Positions 1 through 8,761 of a DNA stretch of 64,000 nucleotides are shown here, piece after piece. A program made the position numbers and the translations under genes. How positions within the stretch are numbered: the first letter of the stretch is position 1; each line of letters starts with the position of its first letter. The notes beneath the pieces were generated by a model, which had not been told where the DNA came from, ran no database searches, and worked only from the letters and a program-made list of their open reading frames with translations. The DNA comes from Mucilaginibacter sp. OK268 (GTDB lineage: Bacteria > Bacteroidota > Bacteroidia > Sphingobacteriales > Sphingobacteriaceae), in the NCBI RefSeq assembly GCF_900103125.1, contig NZ_FNJV01000002.1, positions 682,001 through 746,000 of the forward strand, given 5' to 3'.

Positions 1-3000
1 GCGAACAAAGCACCCGGATGCTCCGCTCAGAAAAGATGGACAACGTTATTTTTAACGGGACCAAAAGCCGTAAGGCGGCCAATTTAGCCGAGGTTTCCCT
101 CACTTTTGATAATACCAAAAACGTACTACCCACCGACTATTCGCAGGTTACGCTAACCCGCAAACTTTACCGTACCGGCGAAAGCGAATACCGTCTGAAT
201 GATGTGCAATGCCGCCTGAAAGATATTACCGATCTTTTCCTGGATACCGGTATTGGCTCCGACTCCTACTCTATCATCGAGCTGCGGATGATCGACGAGA
301 TCATTACCAACAAGGAGGGCTCGCGCCGTAACCTGTTCGAAGAAGCATCGGGCATATCCAAATACAAACTCCGCAAAAAACAAACTTTTAGTAAGCTTAA
401 AGATACTGAAGCAGATTTGGAGCGCGTGGAGGACCTGTTGTTTGAGATCGAAAAGAACCTGAAATCGCTGGAGAACCAGGCTAAAAAAACCGAGCGTTAC
501 TACCGCATTAAGGAGCAGTATAAAACGCTCAGCATTATGCTGGCTTCGTTCCGCATTGTATCGTTCAGCGAATCGTTAAAGAAAATTGAAGACCAGGAGC
601 AACAGCAAAAAGCCGAAAAAGGCGGTATTGTTGCCCAGATAGATACTTTGGAGGCTGCCCTGCAACAACAAAAGCTGGATAGCATTACCAAAGAAAAAAA
701 CCTGTCGGTTCAGCAAAAAACCACCAATGAGTTTGTATCCAAGATCCGCGCTTACGAAAGCGAAAAGAAGATCAAGAACGAACAACTTAAGTTTCAGCAG
801 GATAAAGAGTCCCGCTTAAGTGAGGAGCTCGAACGAGATAAAAACCAGCTGAACCACGTACTATACAACATCAAACGCCTTAGCGAAGAAAAAGCTATGG
901 AGGACGAGAACCTGCAGGCTATACAAAGCAAGGTAACTGATTTGAAAGAAGCGGTTGATGAGCTGCGGCAGCAACAAACCGAAGCGCGTAACGAGCTCAA
1001 TGAGCTTACCAATATCAATACCCGGTTGCAAAACCAGGCTTATAAGGCCGAAAAGGATATTGACATTTTACAGATCCAGCAACAGGCCCTGGAACAGGAA
1101 AGCCAGCGCAATATGGAAGATACCACCAACAAAGAGGTGGAACTTTCGCACTTTAACCAAGTGGTTGCCGAGCTGCAAACCCGCAAGGAAACGCTTGATG
1201 ATGAATACCAGGCTTCGTTAGAGGCAGAAAACAAGCTCAAAGAACAGATCTCGACAACCGATACGGAGCTTACCGAGATAAAGGATACCATTATTAAGGA
1301 AAGCCGCAAGCTGGACGCCAAGCAAAACGAATACAACCTCACCAAAAGTATGGTCGACAACCTGGAAGGTTTCCCGGAGTCGATCCGCTTTTTGAAAAAA
1401 AATACCGACTGGGCCAAAAACGCGCCGCTATTCAGCGATGTGCTGTTTTGCCGCGAGGAGTTCCGTGTAGCCATTGAAAACTATCTGGAACCCTTGATGA
1501 ATCATTATGTGGTTGAAAGCTATGATGAGGCTATAAAGGCCATCAATTTGCTCAGCACCGCATCAAGAGGAAGGGCACATTTCTTCATCCTGGAAAACTA
1601 CGGTGAAATAACGCCAACTGAAGCAGCGTTTGAAAACGCCGGCGCGGTATCGGCGCTCAAAGTGATTGAGGTAGATAAACGCTATACCAACCTGTGTAAC
1701 CACCTGCTTAAAAATGTATACCTGGTTGATGACGATAAAGACCAGCAGATCAATAACGCCCAACTGCCCGATGGCGTAGTGTTGATTGGCAAAAGCGGTA
1801 AGTTCAATAAATCAAAACATACCATGGCCGGTGGTTCGGTAGGTTTGTTTGAAGGTAAAAGGATAGGCAGGGCCAAAAACCTCGAGAACCTGGCCAAAGA
1901 GATCAAAGGGATCGAGAACCAGGTGAACGGTTTAAAAACCCGCGTTGATGATCTGCAAAGCAAGCTGGCCGCCCTCAAGGCATCCACCAAAACCGCGGAG
2001 CTGAATGAACAGCAAATGATCATCAACCGTTTAAATACGGAGCTTATTACGGTTAAAACCCGGCAGGAACAATACCAGACCTTTATTGAGAACAGCCTGA
2101 ACCGCAAGGAGGATATCGCCCGCAAAATAGCTACCATTACCGAGGAGATGCAAAACCTGCACCCCCTGCTGGCTGAGCTAAAAACCCAAAAACAGATCCA
2201 AAACGATCTGTTAGTTGAAAAACAGGCCGCCTTTAATGAGCTGAACGAGTATGTATCGGTACAATCAAATGCTTACAACCAGGAGAATATCCGTTTCCAT
2301 CAGCAGCAAAATAAAGTATCGGGCCTGGTAAAAGATCTGGATTACCGCGATACCCAGCAGGAAAGCCTCGAAAGCCGTATTAAGCAAAACAGCGCCGAAT
2401 TTGAAAATGTAAAAATAGCCATACAGGAAAACCTGAAACAGGCCGACAACTCCGACGAGGGTCTGCTGGAAATGTATGAGCAAAAAGAAAACCTGGAAAA
2501 AGCCACTCAACAGGCCGAACAGGAATATTACCAATGGCGCGGTGTAATCACCGAAAACGAGAACGAAATAACCGCCTTGCGCCGTAAAAAAGACAACAGC
2601 GAGGTTATTGAGAACGAGCTGCGTGAAGAACGCAATAACCTTAAACTGGAACTGAACGCCCTGAAAGAGCGCCTTTCGGTAGAGTTCAATATAGACATTG
2701 AGGAACTGCCGGAAACCGAAACCCCTGTAGACGAAAACGAACATGACCTGCGCGAAAGGGCCGAAAAACTGAAACGCCAGCTGGATGATTTTGGCGCCAT
2801 TAACCCAATGGCAGTAGAGGCCTATAACGAGATGAATGAACGTTATACTTTTATCCAGGCACAAAAGAAGGATCTGAGCGAAGCTAAGGCCTCCTTACTG
2901 GCCACCATACAGGAGATTGATGATACCGCCAAAGAGAAATTCATGACGGCCTTTATCATGGTGCGCGAAAATTTCATCAAAGTATTCCGCTCGCTGTTTA

Positions 3001-3398
3001 ATGAGGAAGATTCCTGCGATTTGGTACTCACAGATCCTAACCATCCGCTGGAATCTGATATCGACATTATTGCCAAGCCAAAAGGTAAACGCCCGCTATC
3101 TATTAACCAGTTATCGGGTGGCGAAAAAACACTGACTGCAACGGCTATCCTATTTTCACTTTACCTGTTGAAGCCCGCCCCTTTCTGTATTTTTGATGAG
3201 GTTGACGCGCCGCTGGATGATACCAATATTGATAAGTTCAATAACATTATCCGCACCTTCTCCAAGGATTCGCAGTTCATCATTGTATCCCATAATAAAA
3301 GAACCATAGCCAGCACCGATGTAATTTACGGAGTGACTATGGTTGAACAAGGTATCTCGCGCGTGGTTCCCGTTGATCTCCGGGAACTGGCTGATTAA
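1..3398 (+). CDS. smc: Chromosome segregation ATPase SMC, 5' partial
   Basis: SMC is the condensin-type ATPase that organises and partitions the chromosome. The window opens inside the gene: the frame is open from base 3, reading EQSTRMLRSEKMDNVIF, so the Met at base 18 is internal and the Walker A segment (roughly the first 50 residues) lies upstream. Counting from that Met, the rest of the N-terminal head runs to about residue 130. A Gln/Glu/Lys-rich coiled coil follows, then a hinge at about 465-590, a second coiled coil, and the C-terminal head with signature LSGGEKTL near 1032 and Walker B CIFDEVDAPLDD. It converges on the S41 protease gene. Identity is certain from architecture; only the start is missing. 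Confidence 0.97.
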   Translation, partial: EQSTRMLRSEKMDNVIFNGTKSRKAANLAEVSLTFDNTKNVLPTDYSQVTLTRKLYRTGESEYRLNDVQCRLKDITDLFLDTGIGSDSYSIIELRMIDEIITNKEGSRRNLFEEASGISKYKLRKKQTFSKLKDTEADLERVEDLLFEIEKNLKSLENQAKKTERYYRIKEQYKTLSIMLASFRIVSFSESLKKIEDQEQQQKAEKGGIVAQIDTLEAALQQQKLDSITKEKNLSVQQKTTNEFVSKIRAYESEKKIKNEQLKFQQDKESRLSEELERDKNQLNHVLYNIKRLSEEKAMEDENLQAIQSKVTDLKEAVDELRQQQTEARNELNELTNINTRLQNQAYKAEKDIDILQIQQQALEQESQRNMEDTTNKEVELSHFNQVVAELQTRKETLDDEYQASLEAENKLKEQISTTDTELTEIKDTIIKESRKLDAKQNEYNLTKSMVDNLEGFPESIRFLKKNTDWAKNAPLFSDVLFCREEFRVAIENYLEPLMNHYVVESYDEAIKAINLLSTASRGRAHFFILENYGEITPTEAAFENAGAVSALKVIEVDKRYTNLCNHLLKNVYLVDDDKDQQINNAQLPDGVVLIGKSGKFNKSKHTMAGGSVGLFEGKRIGRAKNLENLAKEIKGIENQVNGLKTRVDDLQSKLAALKASTKTAELNEQQMIINRLNTELITVKTRQEQYQTFIENSLNRKEDIARKIATITEEMQNLHPLLAELKTQKQIQNDLLVEKQAAFNELNEYVSVQSNAYNQENIRFHQQQNKVSGLVKDLDYRDTQQESLESRIKQNSAEFENVKIAIQENLKQADNSDEGLLEMYEQKENLEKATQQAEQEYYQWRGVITENENEITALRRKKDNSEVIENELREERNNLKLELNALKERLSVEFNIDIEELPETETPVDENEHDLRERAEKLKRQLDDFGAINPMAVEAYNEMNERYTFIQAQKKDLSEAKASLLATIQEIDDTAKEKFMTAFIMVRENFIKVFRSLFNEEDSCDLVLTDPNHPLESDIDIIAKPKGKRPLSINQLSGGEKTLTATAILFSLYLLKPAPFCIFDEVDAPLDDTNIDKFNNIIRTFSKDSQFIIVSHNKRTIASTDVIYGVTMVEQGISRVVPVDLRELAD

Positions 3399-3421
3399 TT
3401 ATTTCTTTCCCGAATCAATAT

Positions 3422-3456
3422 TGCGCTGTTCGAAGTCTCTGACTTCGGACAGCGCA
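3422..3456. other. Strong hairpin between convergent genes
   Basis: Sixteen-base arms (TGCGCTGTTCGAAGTC and its complement with one G:T pair) around a 3-base loop lie between the ends of smc and the S41 protease gene. There is no clear T-tract on either side, so it may be a transcript-end stabiliser or a dispersed palindromic repeat rather than a classical terminator. Confidence 0.6.
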
Positions 3457-3471
3457 GTTAATTTCCAGTGC

Positions 3472-5043
3472 TTATTTCTTTCCTTTTAACGTCAGAAACA
3501 TAGAGTTTTTACGGGACGATTGTGTGTTCACCGAAAGTACTCTTCGCTGGTAATCGCTCATCGTTATGGCATTGGTAGATAAGCTTTGAATCTTTAGCGT
3601 TGAACTTGTAGGGTACACTCCGTTTTCAATGTAACCTATGGCCTGGGCCAACAAAGTTTCATTGGTATCGCCAAAATCATTCTGAATGTTTTCCAGTATC
3701 CGTTTTCCCTGGTATACTCCACCGGTGGCAGTAGTACCTACAGGAGGCATGCCAATATAATAACCACCTTCACCGTTTGAGTTTTTTGTTTCGAACTCCG
3801 GGGTATAAAAATAATGCCCGTTAACCGTAAGGTTCGATAGGAAGCCTACCGGTTTGCCATAGGTAGTATCTCCTATTAACCGAACATCCATTTTGGGCTT
3901 CACATTATTGATGGTAAGCTCGCTGGCCGATGCCGTATTACCCGTTACCAAAAAGAAAACGCGATTTACGTTAACAGCCCCCTTTTTTGAAAACTTTTCG
4001 ATCTGTGCGGCATTGGTCGACTTAAAATATCCTGTAGGGAACGGACCCAGTTTCTTTTGTATAATAGGATATTTATCATTCTGCATATTGGCTGTCCAAT
4101 AGGTAGTGTTCATCACGCTCCCGGTTACGCTTCCCGGCGCAATAAGGTTTGTAAGGTAAATACTCGTTTCTACATCACCGCCGCCGTTATAACGCAGGTC
4201 GATGATCAGGTCGGTTACATTTTTACTGGCAAAAACACTAAAAACGGAATCAAGACGGGCCTGTATGTTGCTTAAGCCAATAAAACTATTAAACACCATG
4301 TATCCCGCAGTTTTACCGCCTTTAAGCGCATATGTATTGCTATAAACAACCGGGTTAACTGTATAACTTTTGGTGTTCATGGTAACTGTTTTCTCGGTAC
4401 CATCAATCTTACGGATCTGTAGGGTAATAGTGCTGCCATTATTAATAGCGTTACTGGTAAATTTATAGCCGGCATCATTAGCCGGGTCATTAAGTTTGGT
4501 AATATAGATACTGTTACCCGTTTGCCCATTGATGCCAATAATCTGATCGCTTCGTTGCAAGCCAGCCGCAGCTGCAGGCGAGCCCGGATAAACCAAACTT
4601 ACCCTGATCACATTGGCGTAGGTATAAAAATAATTAAACCCAAAATCGCCTTTGGTGGCATTTAATTCGCCATTAACGGTACCATCATCAATAAATGAAT
4701 ACTTGGAGCTGCCCGGGTTAAAAGGATCGTACTCATAAGGCAGGTTATGATCTGCCGGATTTTTTGATAACTGGGTATAAGCATCAATTTCCTGGCTAAA
4801 GTTGAGCAGATCTGTACTCTGACTGGTGTACTGCCTGGGATTAAAAATGCTATACACCGGTAAAAAACTATTCCAGTAATAATCTTCCTGGGCTATCATA
4901 TAAATTGAATCCTGGGTAAGCTGCAACTTTGTTAAGGCGGTATCACTGGGATTGGTAGGCTTATTATTACTGGGATTGTCTTTTTTACAAGCCGAAACAA
5001 CCACCACAGCAGAAAAAAATATTAAGTAAAGAGCTCTTTTCAT
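3472..5043 (-). CDS. S41 family (C-terminal processing-type) peptidase, lipoprotein
   Basis: Serine protease of the tail-specific/CtpA-like S41 class, probably anchored in the envelope. The N-terminus is a lipoprotein signal ending in VVVSAC-KK, so Cys19 would be lipidated. A PDZ-like segment lies near residues 140-225 (SPAAAAGLQRSDQIIGING). The protease core follows, with LIDLRYNGGG, the nucleophile motif TASASEL (Ser374) and the general base in TYGKPVG (Lys397), so both catalytic residues are present. Its 523-residue length suits Bacteroidota paralogues. It is a single gene facing smc. The natural substrate cannot be read from context. Confidence 0.92.
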   Translation of the reverse strand: MKRALYLIFFSAVVVVSACKKDNPSNNKPTNPSDTALTKLQLTQDSIYMIAQEDYYWNSFLPVYSIFNPRQYTSQSTDLLNFSQEIDAYTQLSKNPADHNLPYEYDPFNPGSSKYSFIDDGTVNGELNATKGDFGFNYFYTYANVIRVSLVYPGSPAAAAGLQRSDQIIGINGQTGNSIYITKLNDPANDAGYKFTSNAINNGSTITLQIRKIDGTEKTVTMNTKSYTVNPVVYSNTYALKGGKTAGYMVFNSFIGLSNIQARLDSVFSVFASKNVTDLIIDLRYNGGGDVETSIYLTNLIAPGSVTGSVMNTTYWTANMQNDKYPIIQKKLGPFPTGYFKSTNAAQIEKFSKKGAVNVNRVFFLVTGNTASASELTINNVKPKMDVRLIGDTTYGKPVGFLSNLTVNGHYFYTPEFETKNSNGEGGYYIGMPPVGTTATGGVYQGKRILENIQNDFGDTNETLLAQAIGYIENGVYPTSSTLKIQSLSTNAITMSDYQRRVLSVNTQSSRKNSMFLTLKGKK

Positions 5044-5098
5044 ATAGGATCAGTTTAATAAATTGTAAACGCCATATAACCAACTATGTTACGTACGG

Positions 5099-5707
5099 TT
5101 ATAAAAAATTGTCAATGTTGATATGATCTATCCCCACAGCTTCGGCACACAGCCTGTCAATTGCTGAGTTTTCGATCATCATGATATCCCTTCTTTGTAA
5201 ATTATGGTCTTGCATGAGCAGGTGCAAAACATCAGGTTCGGGTTTTAAGGCAGTTTCTTCGGCAAAATAGCAGGCCAGGTATTTTTCCAGACCATGCCAT
5301 TCTGTTTGTTTAATCTTATTTACTTGCTGCGAAATGTGTCCGTTGGTTACAATAAACAATTTTTTACGATCAACAACAATTTCCTGCATCAGCGTCAGGA
5401 TATTCTGATACAACAACAACTTTAAAGGCAGCTTGGCCGTGATCAGCAGGTTTTCAAATTTATCCCTGTACTTTTCAGCAATGGGGAAAGCTTCGGCCAC
5501 CTGTTTAAAAACAGCATCTTTACCTAAGGATGTATACGTATCAACCATAATATCAGTTGTCTGTTTTGCGTCAACTAATTCGGTATACTCCAGCAAATTG
5601 GCAAACAGGTAATAAACCTGGTATAAATAATCTTTTTCGGGATAAAGTACATTATCCAATTCAAAAATAAAAGCACTTTTGCCCCCGTCGATGTCCCTAT
5701 AGTTCAT
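5099..5707 (-). CDS. HAD-superfamily protein with substituted nucleophile
   Basis: HAD-fold protein of 202 residues. Motif I reads FELDNVLYP where active family members have FDLDNTLYP: Glu16 replaces the Asp nucleophile, while the acid/base Asp18 is kept. Motif II (IVTNGH) and the motif III lysine (LKPEPD) are intact, but motif IV reads MMIENSAID instead of the usual xGDSxxD, losing another metal-binding Asp. The fold is clear, yet phosphatase activity is doubtful; a binding or regulatory role is an inference. The start at 5707 lies in a short repeated stretch upstream. It follows the 99-residue gene in the same direction, separated by repeat DNA. Confidence 0.85.
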   Translation of the reverse strand: MNYRDIDGGKSAFIFELDNVLYPEKDYLYQVYYLFANLLEYTELVDAKQTTDIMVDTYTSLGKDAVFKQVAEAFPIAEKYRDKFENLLITAKLPLKLLLYQNILTLMQEIVVDRKKLFIVTNGHISQQVNKIKQTEWHGLEKYLACYFAEETALKPEPDVLHLLMQDHNLQRRDIMMIENSAIDRLCAEAVGIDHINIDNFL

Positions 5708-5771
5708 TGGTTCATTAGTTCATTGGTCAGGATGCGGATAATTTGCACATCCGCATATCTGCACATCCGCA
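5702..5771. repeat. Short tandem repeat stretch
   Basis: TTCATTGGTTCATTAGTTCATTGG-type repetition is followed by two direct copies of GCACATCCGCA (5745-5755 and 5761-5771), with ATGCGGAT in inverse orientation at 5732. It fills the gap between two minus-strand genes and looks like a low-complexity intergenic repeat. Confidence 0.6.
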
Positions 5772-5773
5772 CA

Positions 5774-6073
5774 TTATTTCTCCACCAGGATTTTTATATT
5801 GTACTCATTAAATAATGTTTCGGACTCCAGCAACAAGTCAACCTCTGCCTGGCGAAACAGGTAAACCGTTTCGACCCCCATATCCAGGCATAAGGTAAGC
5901 ATTTCATGCGTATAACTCGTTGATTTTGGATCGGGTAAACGGATAAGCTTACCCGGTTTCAGCATAAAGTCGGGCAGATCCATATGGTCGCCCATGATCA
6001 CATTATCGTTGTTCAGCAGTTTTTTTAATTTATAAGCAGGTGCGGAATTGGCCGCGGTTATTAATATACTCAC
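5774..6073 (-). CDS. Conserved hypothetical, pre-ATP-grasp-like small protein
   Basis: A 99-residue protein of unknown function. It begins ILITAANSAPAYKLKKLL, which resembles the Rossmann-like N-terminal segment before ATP-grasp domains (an ILVT-x-A-G start followed by a helix), but no ATP-grasp domain follows, so only the first fold unit is present. There is no signal peptide or membrane segment, so it should be cytoplasmic. It starts 2 bases after the end of the LolD-like ATPase gene and is therefore probably co-transcribed with it. The fold assignment is an impression from the sequence pattern. Confidence 0.7.
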   Translation of the reverse strand: MSILITAANSAPAYKLKKLLNNDNVIMGDHMDLPDFMLKPGKLIRLPDPKSTSYTHEMLTLCLDMGVETVYLFRQAEVDLLLESETLFNEYNIKILVEK

Positions 6074-6075
6074 GT

Positions 6076-6741
6076 TTAGGCTAAGGGTTGTTCGGCAATT
6101 AAACCATCTTTCATTAAAATTGTACGGTCAGACAAATTGGCCAGGTCCTCATTATGGGTAACTATCACAAAGGTTTGATTAAAATCTTTCCGCAGTTTGA
6201 TGAACAGTTCATGCAGTTCCAGCGCGTTCACCGAATCCAGGTTACCTGAGGGCTCATCGGCAAATATCAAGGCCGGGTTATTAATCAGCGCACGTGCTAC
6301 GGCTACCCTTTGTTGTTCGCCGCCCGATAGTTCATTAGGTTTATGGTTCACCCTATCAGCCAAACCCAGGCGTTCTAATAGCTCTGTGGCTTTTTTTTCG
6401 GCCTCGGGACGCGATGTACCAGCAATAAACGCGGGGATACACACATTTTCAACAGCTGTAAACTCGGCCAGTAAATGGTGAAACTGGAATATAAAGCCAA
6501 TCTTGCGGTTCCGAAAATCGCTCAGCTGCCGGTTGCTCAATTTACTCAGCTCGATATTATTAATAAACAGCTGACCAGAATCGGGCCTGTCCAGTGTGCC
6601 TAAAATATTAAGCAGTGAACTTTTACCCGCACCGGATGCGCCAACAATGGTTACAATTTCGCCCTGCTGTACATCGAGGTCAACACCCTTTAATATTTGC
6701 AGCTGCCCGTATGATTTATGGATAGATGTAGCTTTAAGCAT
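6076..6741 (-). CDS. ABC transporter ATP-binding protein, LolD/MacB type
   Basis: ATPase subunit of a LolCDE/MacB-like exporter that powers envelope transport such as lipoprotein release. All nucleotide-binding motifs are present: Walker [10 protein letters not shown] at residues 34-42, signature LSGGEQQR near 138, Walker [15 protein letters not shown] and a switch His in VTHNED. The length (221 aa) and the GNLDS motif are typical of the LolD/MacB/FtsE subgroup. No permease gene is adjacent, so the partner must be encoded elsewhere, which is common for LolD in this phylum. The two minus-strand genes after it probably share its transcript. Confidence 0.9.
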   Translation of the reverse strand: MLKATSIHKSYGQLQILKGVDLDVQQGEIVTIVGASGAGKSSLLNILGTLDRPDSGQLFINNIELSKLSNRQLSDFRNRKIGFIFQFHHLLAEFTAVENVCIPAFIAGTSRPEAEKKATELLERLGLADRVNHKPNELSGGEQQRVAVARALINNPALIFADEPSGNLDSVNALELHELFIKLRKDFNQTFVIVTHNEDLANLSDRTILMKDGLIAEQPLA

Positions 6742-6751
6742 TTTACAAAGT

Positions 6752-6899
6752 TAAAATTAGAATCAAGAGTCAAGAGTCAAGAGTTAAGATTTTTTCATCA
6801 TCACTTGCAAATAACTACGTTGATACTTACAACTTGATATTAATGATATTAAAAGGAGAAAAATCTTGACTCTTGACTCTTGACTCTTAATTCTTAATT
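6752..6899. repeat. Inverted repeat built from AGTCAAGAG units
   Basis: The left arm (6752-6797) contains repeated CAAGAGT units and ends AAGATTTTTT. The right arm (6858-6899) is its near-complete complement, with CTTGACT repeated three times. The arms flank about 60 bases. A degenerate copy of the same unit lies at 16261-16290, inside the 3' end of coaE. It looks like a dispersed intergenic repeat and also supplies a TTG for the likely sucC promoter. Confidence 0.7.
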
Positions 6900-6908
6900 G
6901 TAGATTTA
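6880..6908 (+). promoter_or_regulatory. Possible sucC promoter
   Basis: TTG at 6880-6882, an 18-base spacer and TAGATTTA at 6901-6908 (one base off TAnnTTTG), placed 20 bases before the sucC start. The TTG sits inside the right arm of the CTTGACT repeat. Confidence 0.4.
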
Positions 6909-6928
6909 CCGCAAATTCTTCAAAAAAC

Positions 6929-8122
6929 ATGAATATTCACGAATATCAGGGTAAAGCTATATTAAAGAGCTTTGGCGTTAGAGTTCAGGAAGGCATTGTT
7001 GCCGACAATCCTGAAGAGGCTGTTGCGGCTGCGCAAAAAATTAAAGAAGACTTTGGGTCTGATTGGGTAGTTATAAAAGCACAAATACATGCCGGTGGCC
7101 GTGGAAAAGGTGGCGGCGTAAAACTGGCCAAAAATCATGATCAGGTTAAAGAACTTGCCGGTAACATTATAGGTATGCAGCTGGTTACTCCGCAAACCGG
7201 ACCAGAAGGTAAAAAAGTAAAAAAGGTTTTAGTAGCACAGGATGTTTACTACCCGGGCGAAAGTGAAACAAAAGAGTTTTACATGAGCGTACTGCTTGAT
7301 CGTGCCAAAGGTCGTAACATCATCATGTACAGCACCGAAGGCGGTATGGACATTGAGGAAGTTGCTCACTCAACCCCCGAATTAATATTTAAAGAAGAAA
7401 TTGACCCTAAAGTTGGTCTGCAGCCTTTCCAGGCACGTAAAATAGCGTTTAACCTGGGTGTAAGCGGCGATGCTTTTAAGGATATGGTAAAATTTATCAC
7501 TGCTTTATATAAAGCTTATGATGCTACCGATTCTTCGCAATTTGAAATTAACCCGGTATTAAAAACATCCGACAATAAAATTTTAGCGGTTGATGCTAAA
7601 GTAAATTTGGACGATAACGCTTTATACCGTCACCCGGATTACGCTGCGATGCGCGATACCGATGAGGAAGATCCAACCGAAGTAGAAGCCGGAAAATCAA
7701 ACCTTAACTATGTAAAGCTCGACGGTAACGTGGGTTGTATGGTTAACGGCGCAGGTTTAGCCATGGCTACTATGGACATCATTAAACTGGCCGGCGGTGA
7801 ACCTGCTAACTTTTTAGATGTAGGCGGTACCGCTAACGCGCAAACGGTTAAAGCCGGTTTTAACATCATCCTGAGCGACCCGAACGTAAAAGCTATCCTG
7901 ATCAATATTTTTGGTGGTATAGTACGTTGCGACCGCGTGGCACAAGGTGTTATTGACGCTTATAAAGAAATTGGTAACATCCCTGTACCTATCATCGTTC
8001 GCTTGCAAGGCACCAACGCTGCCGAGGCAAAAGCACTGATCGATAATTCAGGCTTAAAAGTATACTCAGCTATCCTGTTAAAAGAAGCTGCAGAAAGAGT
8101 AAAAGAAGTATTGGCTTTGTAA
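6929..8122 (+). CDS. sucC: Succinate-CoA ligase (ADP-forming) subunit beta
   Basis: Beta subunit of succinyl-CoA synthetase, which converts succinyl-CoA, ADP and phosphate to succinate, ATP and CoA in the TCA cycle. The 397-residue length is standard. The N-terminal ATP-grasp domain begins NIHEYQGKAILKSFGV and includes AQIHAGGRGKGGGVKLA. The C-terminal CoA-ligase domain contains GNVGCMVNGAGLAMATMD, FLDVGG and the phosphate-loop segment ILINIFGGIVRCDRVAQG. No sucD lies beside it, so the alpha subunit is encoded elsewhere; split loci occur in this phylum. It is followed by a strong terminator. Confidence 0.97.
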   Translation: MNIHEYQGKAILKSFGVRVQEGIVADNPEEAVAAAQKIKEDFGSDWVVIKAQIHAGGRGKGGGVKLAKNHDQVKELAGNIIGMQLVTPQTGPEGKKVKKVLVAQDVYYPGESETKEFYMSVLLDRAKGRNIIMYSTEGGMDIEEVAHSTPELIFKEEIDPKVGLQPFQARKIAFNLGVSGDAFKDMVKFITALYKAYDATDSSQFEINPVLKTSDNKILAVDAKVNLDDNALYRHPDYAAMRDTDEEDPTEVEAGKSNLNYVKLDGNVGCMVNGAGLAMATMDIIKLAGGEPANFLDVGGTANAQTVKAGFNIILSDPNVKAILINIFGGIVRCDRVAQGVIDAYKEIGNIPVPIIVRLQGTNAAEAKALIDNSGLKVYSAILLKEAAERVKEVLAL

Positions 8123-8142
8123 TTAAAGCTGGTATTTAATAT

Positions 8143-8177
8143 AAAAAAGCGATGGGTTTTACCCATCGCTTTTTTTA
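8143..8177 (+). terminator. Rho-independent terminator of sucC
   Basis: AAAAAAGCGATGGG, a TTTTA loop and CCCATCGCTTTTTTT: an uninterrupted GC-rich stem with a run of T on the plus strand, 20 bases after the sucC stop. Confidence 0.9.
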
Positions 8178-8234
8178 TGCCCACTCCTTGCATTTATGCT
8201 AAAAATGATTTCGATAGAAAACGGCATAAACAAG

Positions 8235-8264
8235 AAAACCTGCTTGTGGTAAAAGCAGGTTTTT
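8235..8264 (-). terminator. Terminator of the DUF3276 gene
   Basis: AAAACCTGCTT and AAGCAGGTTTTT form a stem around a 7-base loop. On the minus strand it lies downstream of the DUF3276 stop and ends in T residues; on the plus strand it would back up the sucC terminator. Confidence 0.75.
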
Positions 8265-8295
8265 CTTTATGGTATTAGTTTAGTTTTGTTCTCTT

Positions 8296-8631
8296 TTATA
8301 TCTCGAATGAGAAATCATCGTCGGCGCCGGCGGGTTTAGCCACTTCAGTACCTTCGCTGTATTCGTAGCGTTTTTCAACTACTTCCTGGTTTGCTTTGAT
8401 ATACTCAACGGTTTCTTTTAAACCTTCAGCAAATTTTTCGAAGTCTTCTTTGTACAAAAATATTTTGTGTTTAATAAAAACACCGTCCTCCAAACGTTTT
8501 TTGCTTTCAGTTATTGTAACATAATAATCGTTTGAACGGGTTGCTTTCACATCAAAAAAATAAGTCCTCTTCCCGGCTCTCACCTTCTTTGAAAAAACCT
8601 CTTCTCGCTCTCTATTGTCAAAATCTCCCAT
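8296..8631 (-). CDS. DUF3276 family PUR-like nucleic-acid-binding protein
   Basis: A small cytoplasmic protein (111 aa) of the Bacteroidota family DUF3276, which adopts the PUR-alpha fold and is expected to bind single-stranded nucleic acid. The start was placed at the Met of MGDFDNREREEVFSKKV rather than at an in-frame Met 25 codons upstream, because family members begin there and the upstream residues look non-coding. Visible family features are the basic strand RAGKRTYFFDVKATRSNDYY and an acidic C-terminus ending DDDFSFEI. It stands alone between its own terminator and the exporter gene. The molecular target is not known from sequence. Confidence 0.85.
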   Translation of the reverse strand: MGDFDNREREEVFSKKVRAGKRTYFFDVKATRSNDYYVTITESKKRLEDGVFIKHKIFLYKEDFEKFAEGLKETVEYIKANQEVVEKRYEYSEGTEVAKPAGADDDFSFEI

Positions 8632-8761
8632 AATGAATATACCTGTAATTAGTTTTGGTTGGCATAAATATAAATCAAAATTTGAAAGTGCAAGTATTTT
8701 ATTCAATTTTATTGAACTTTTTGAAACATTTTCGTCATTTTATTGTGTTTGCACAAAAAAA

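Noticed and set aside
6861..6890. CTTGACT triple repeat as a regulator operator of sucC
   Set aside because: The same unit occurs at non-promoter places, with a mirrored arm at 6752-6797, so it is a dispersed repeat, though its TTG may be used by RNA polymerase.
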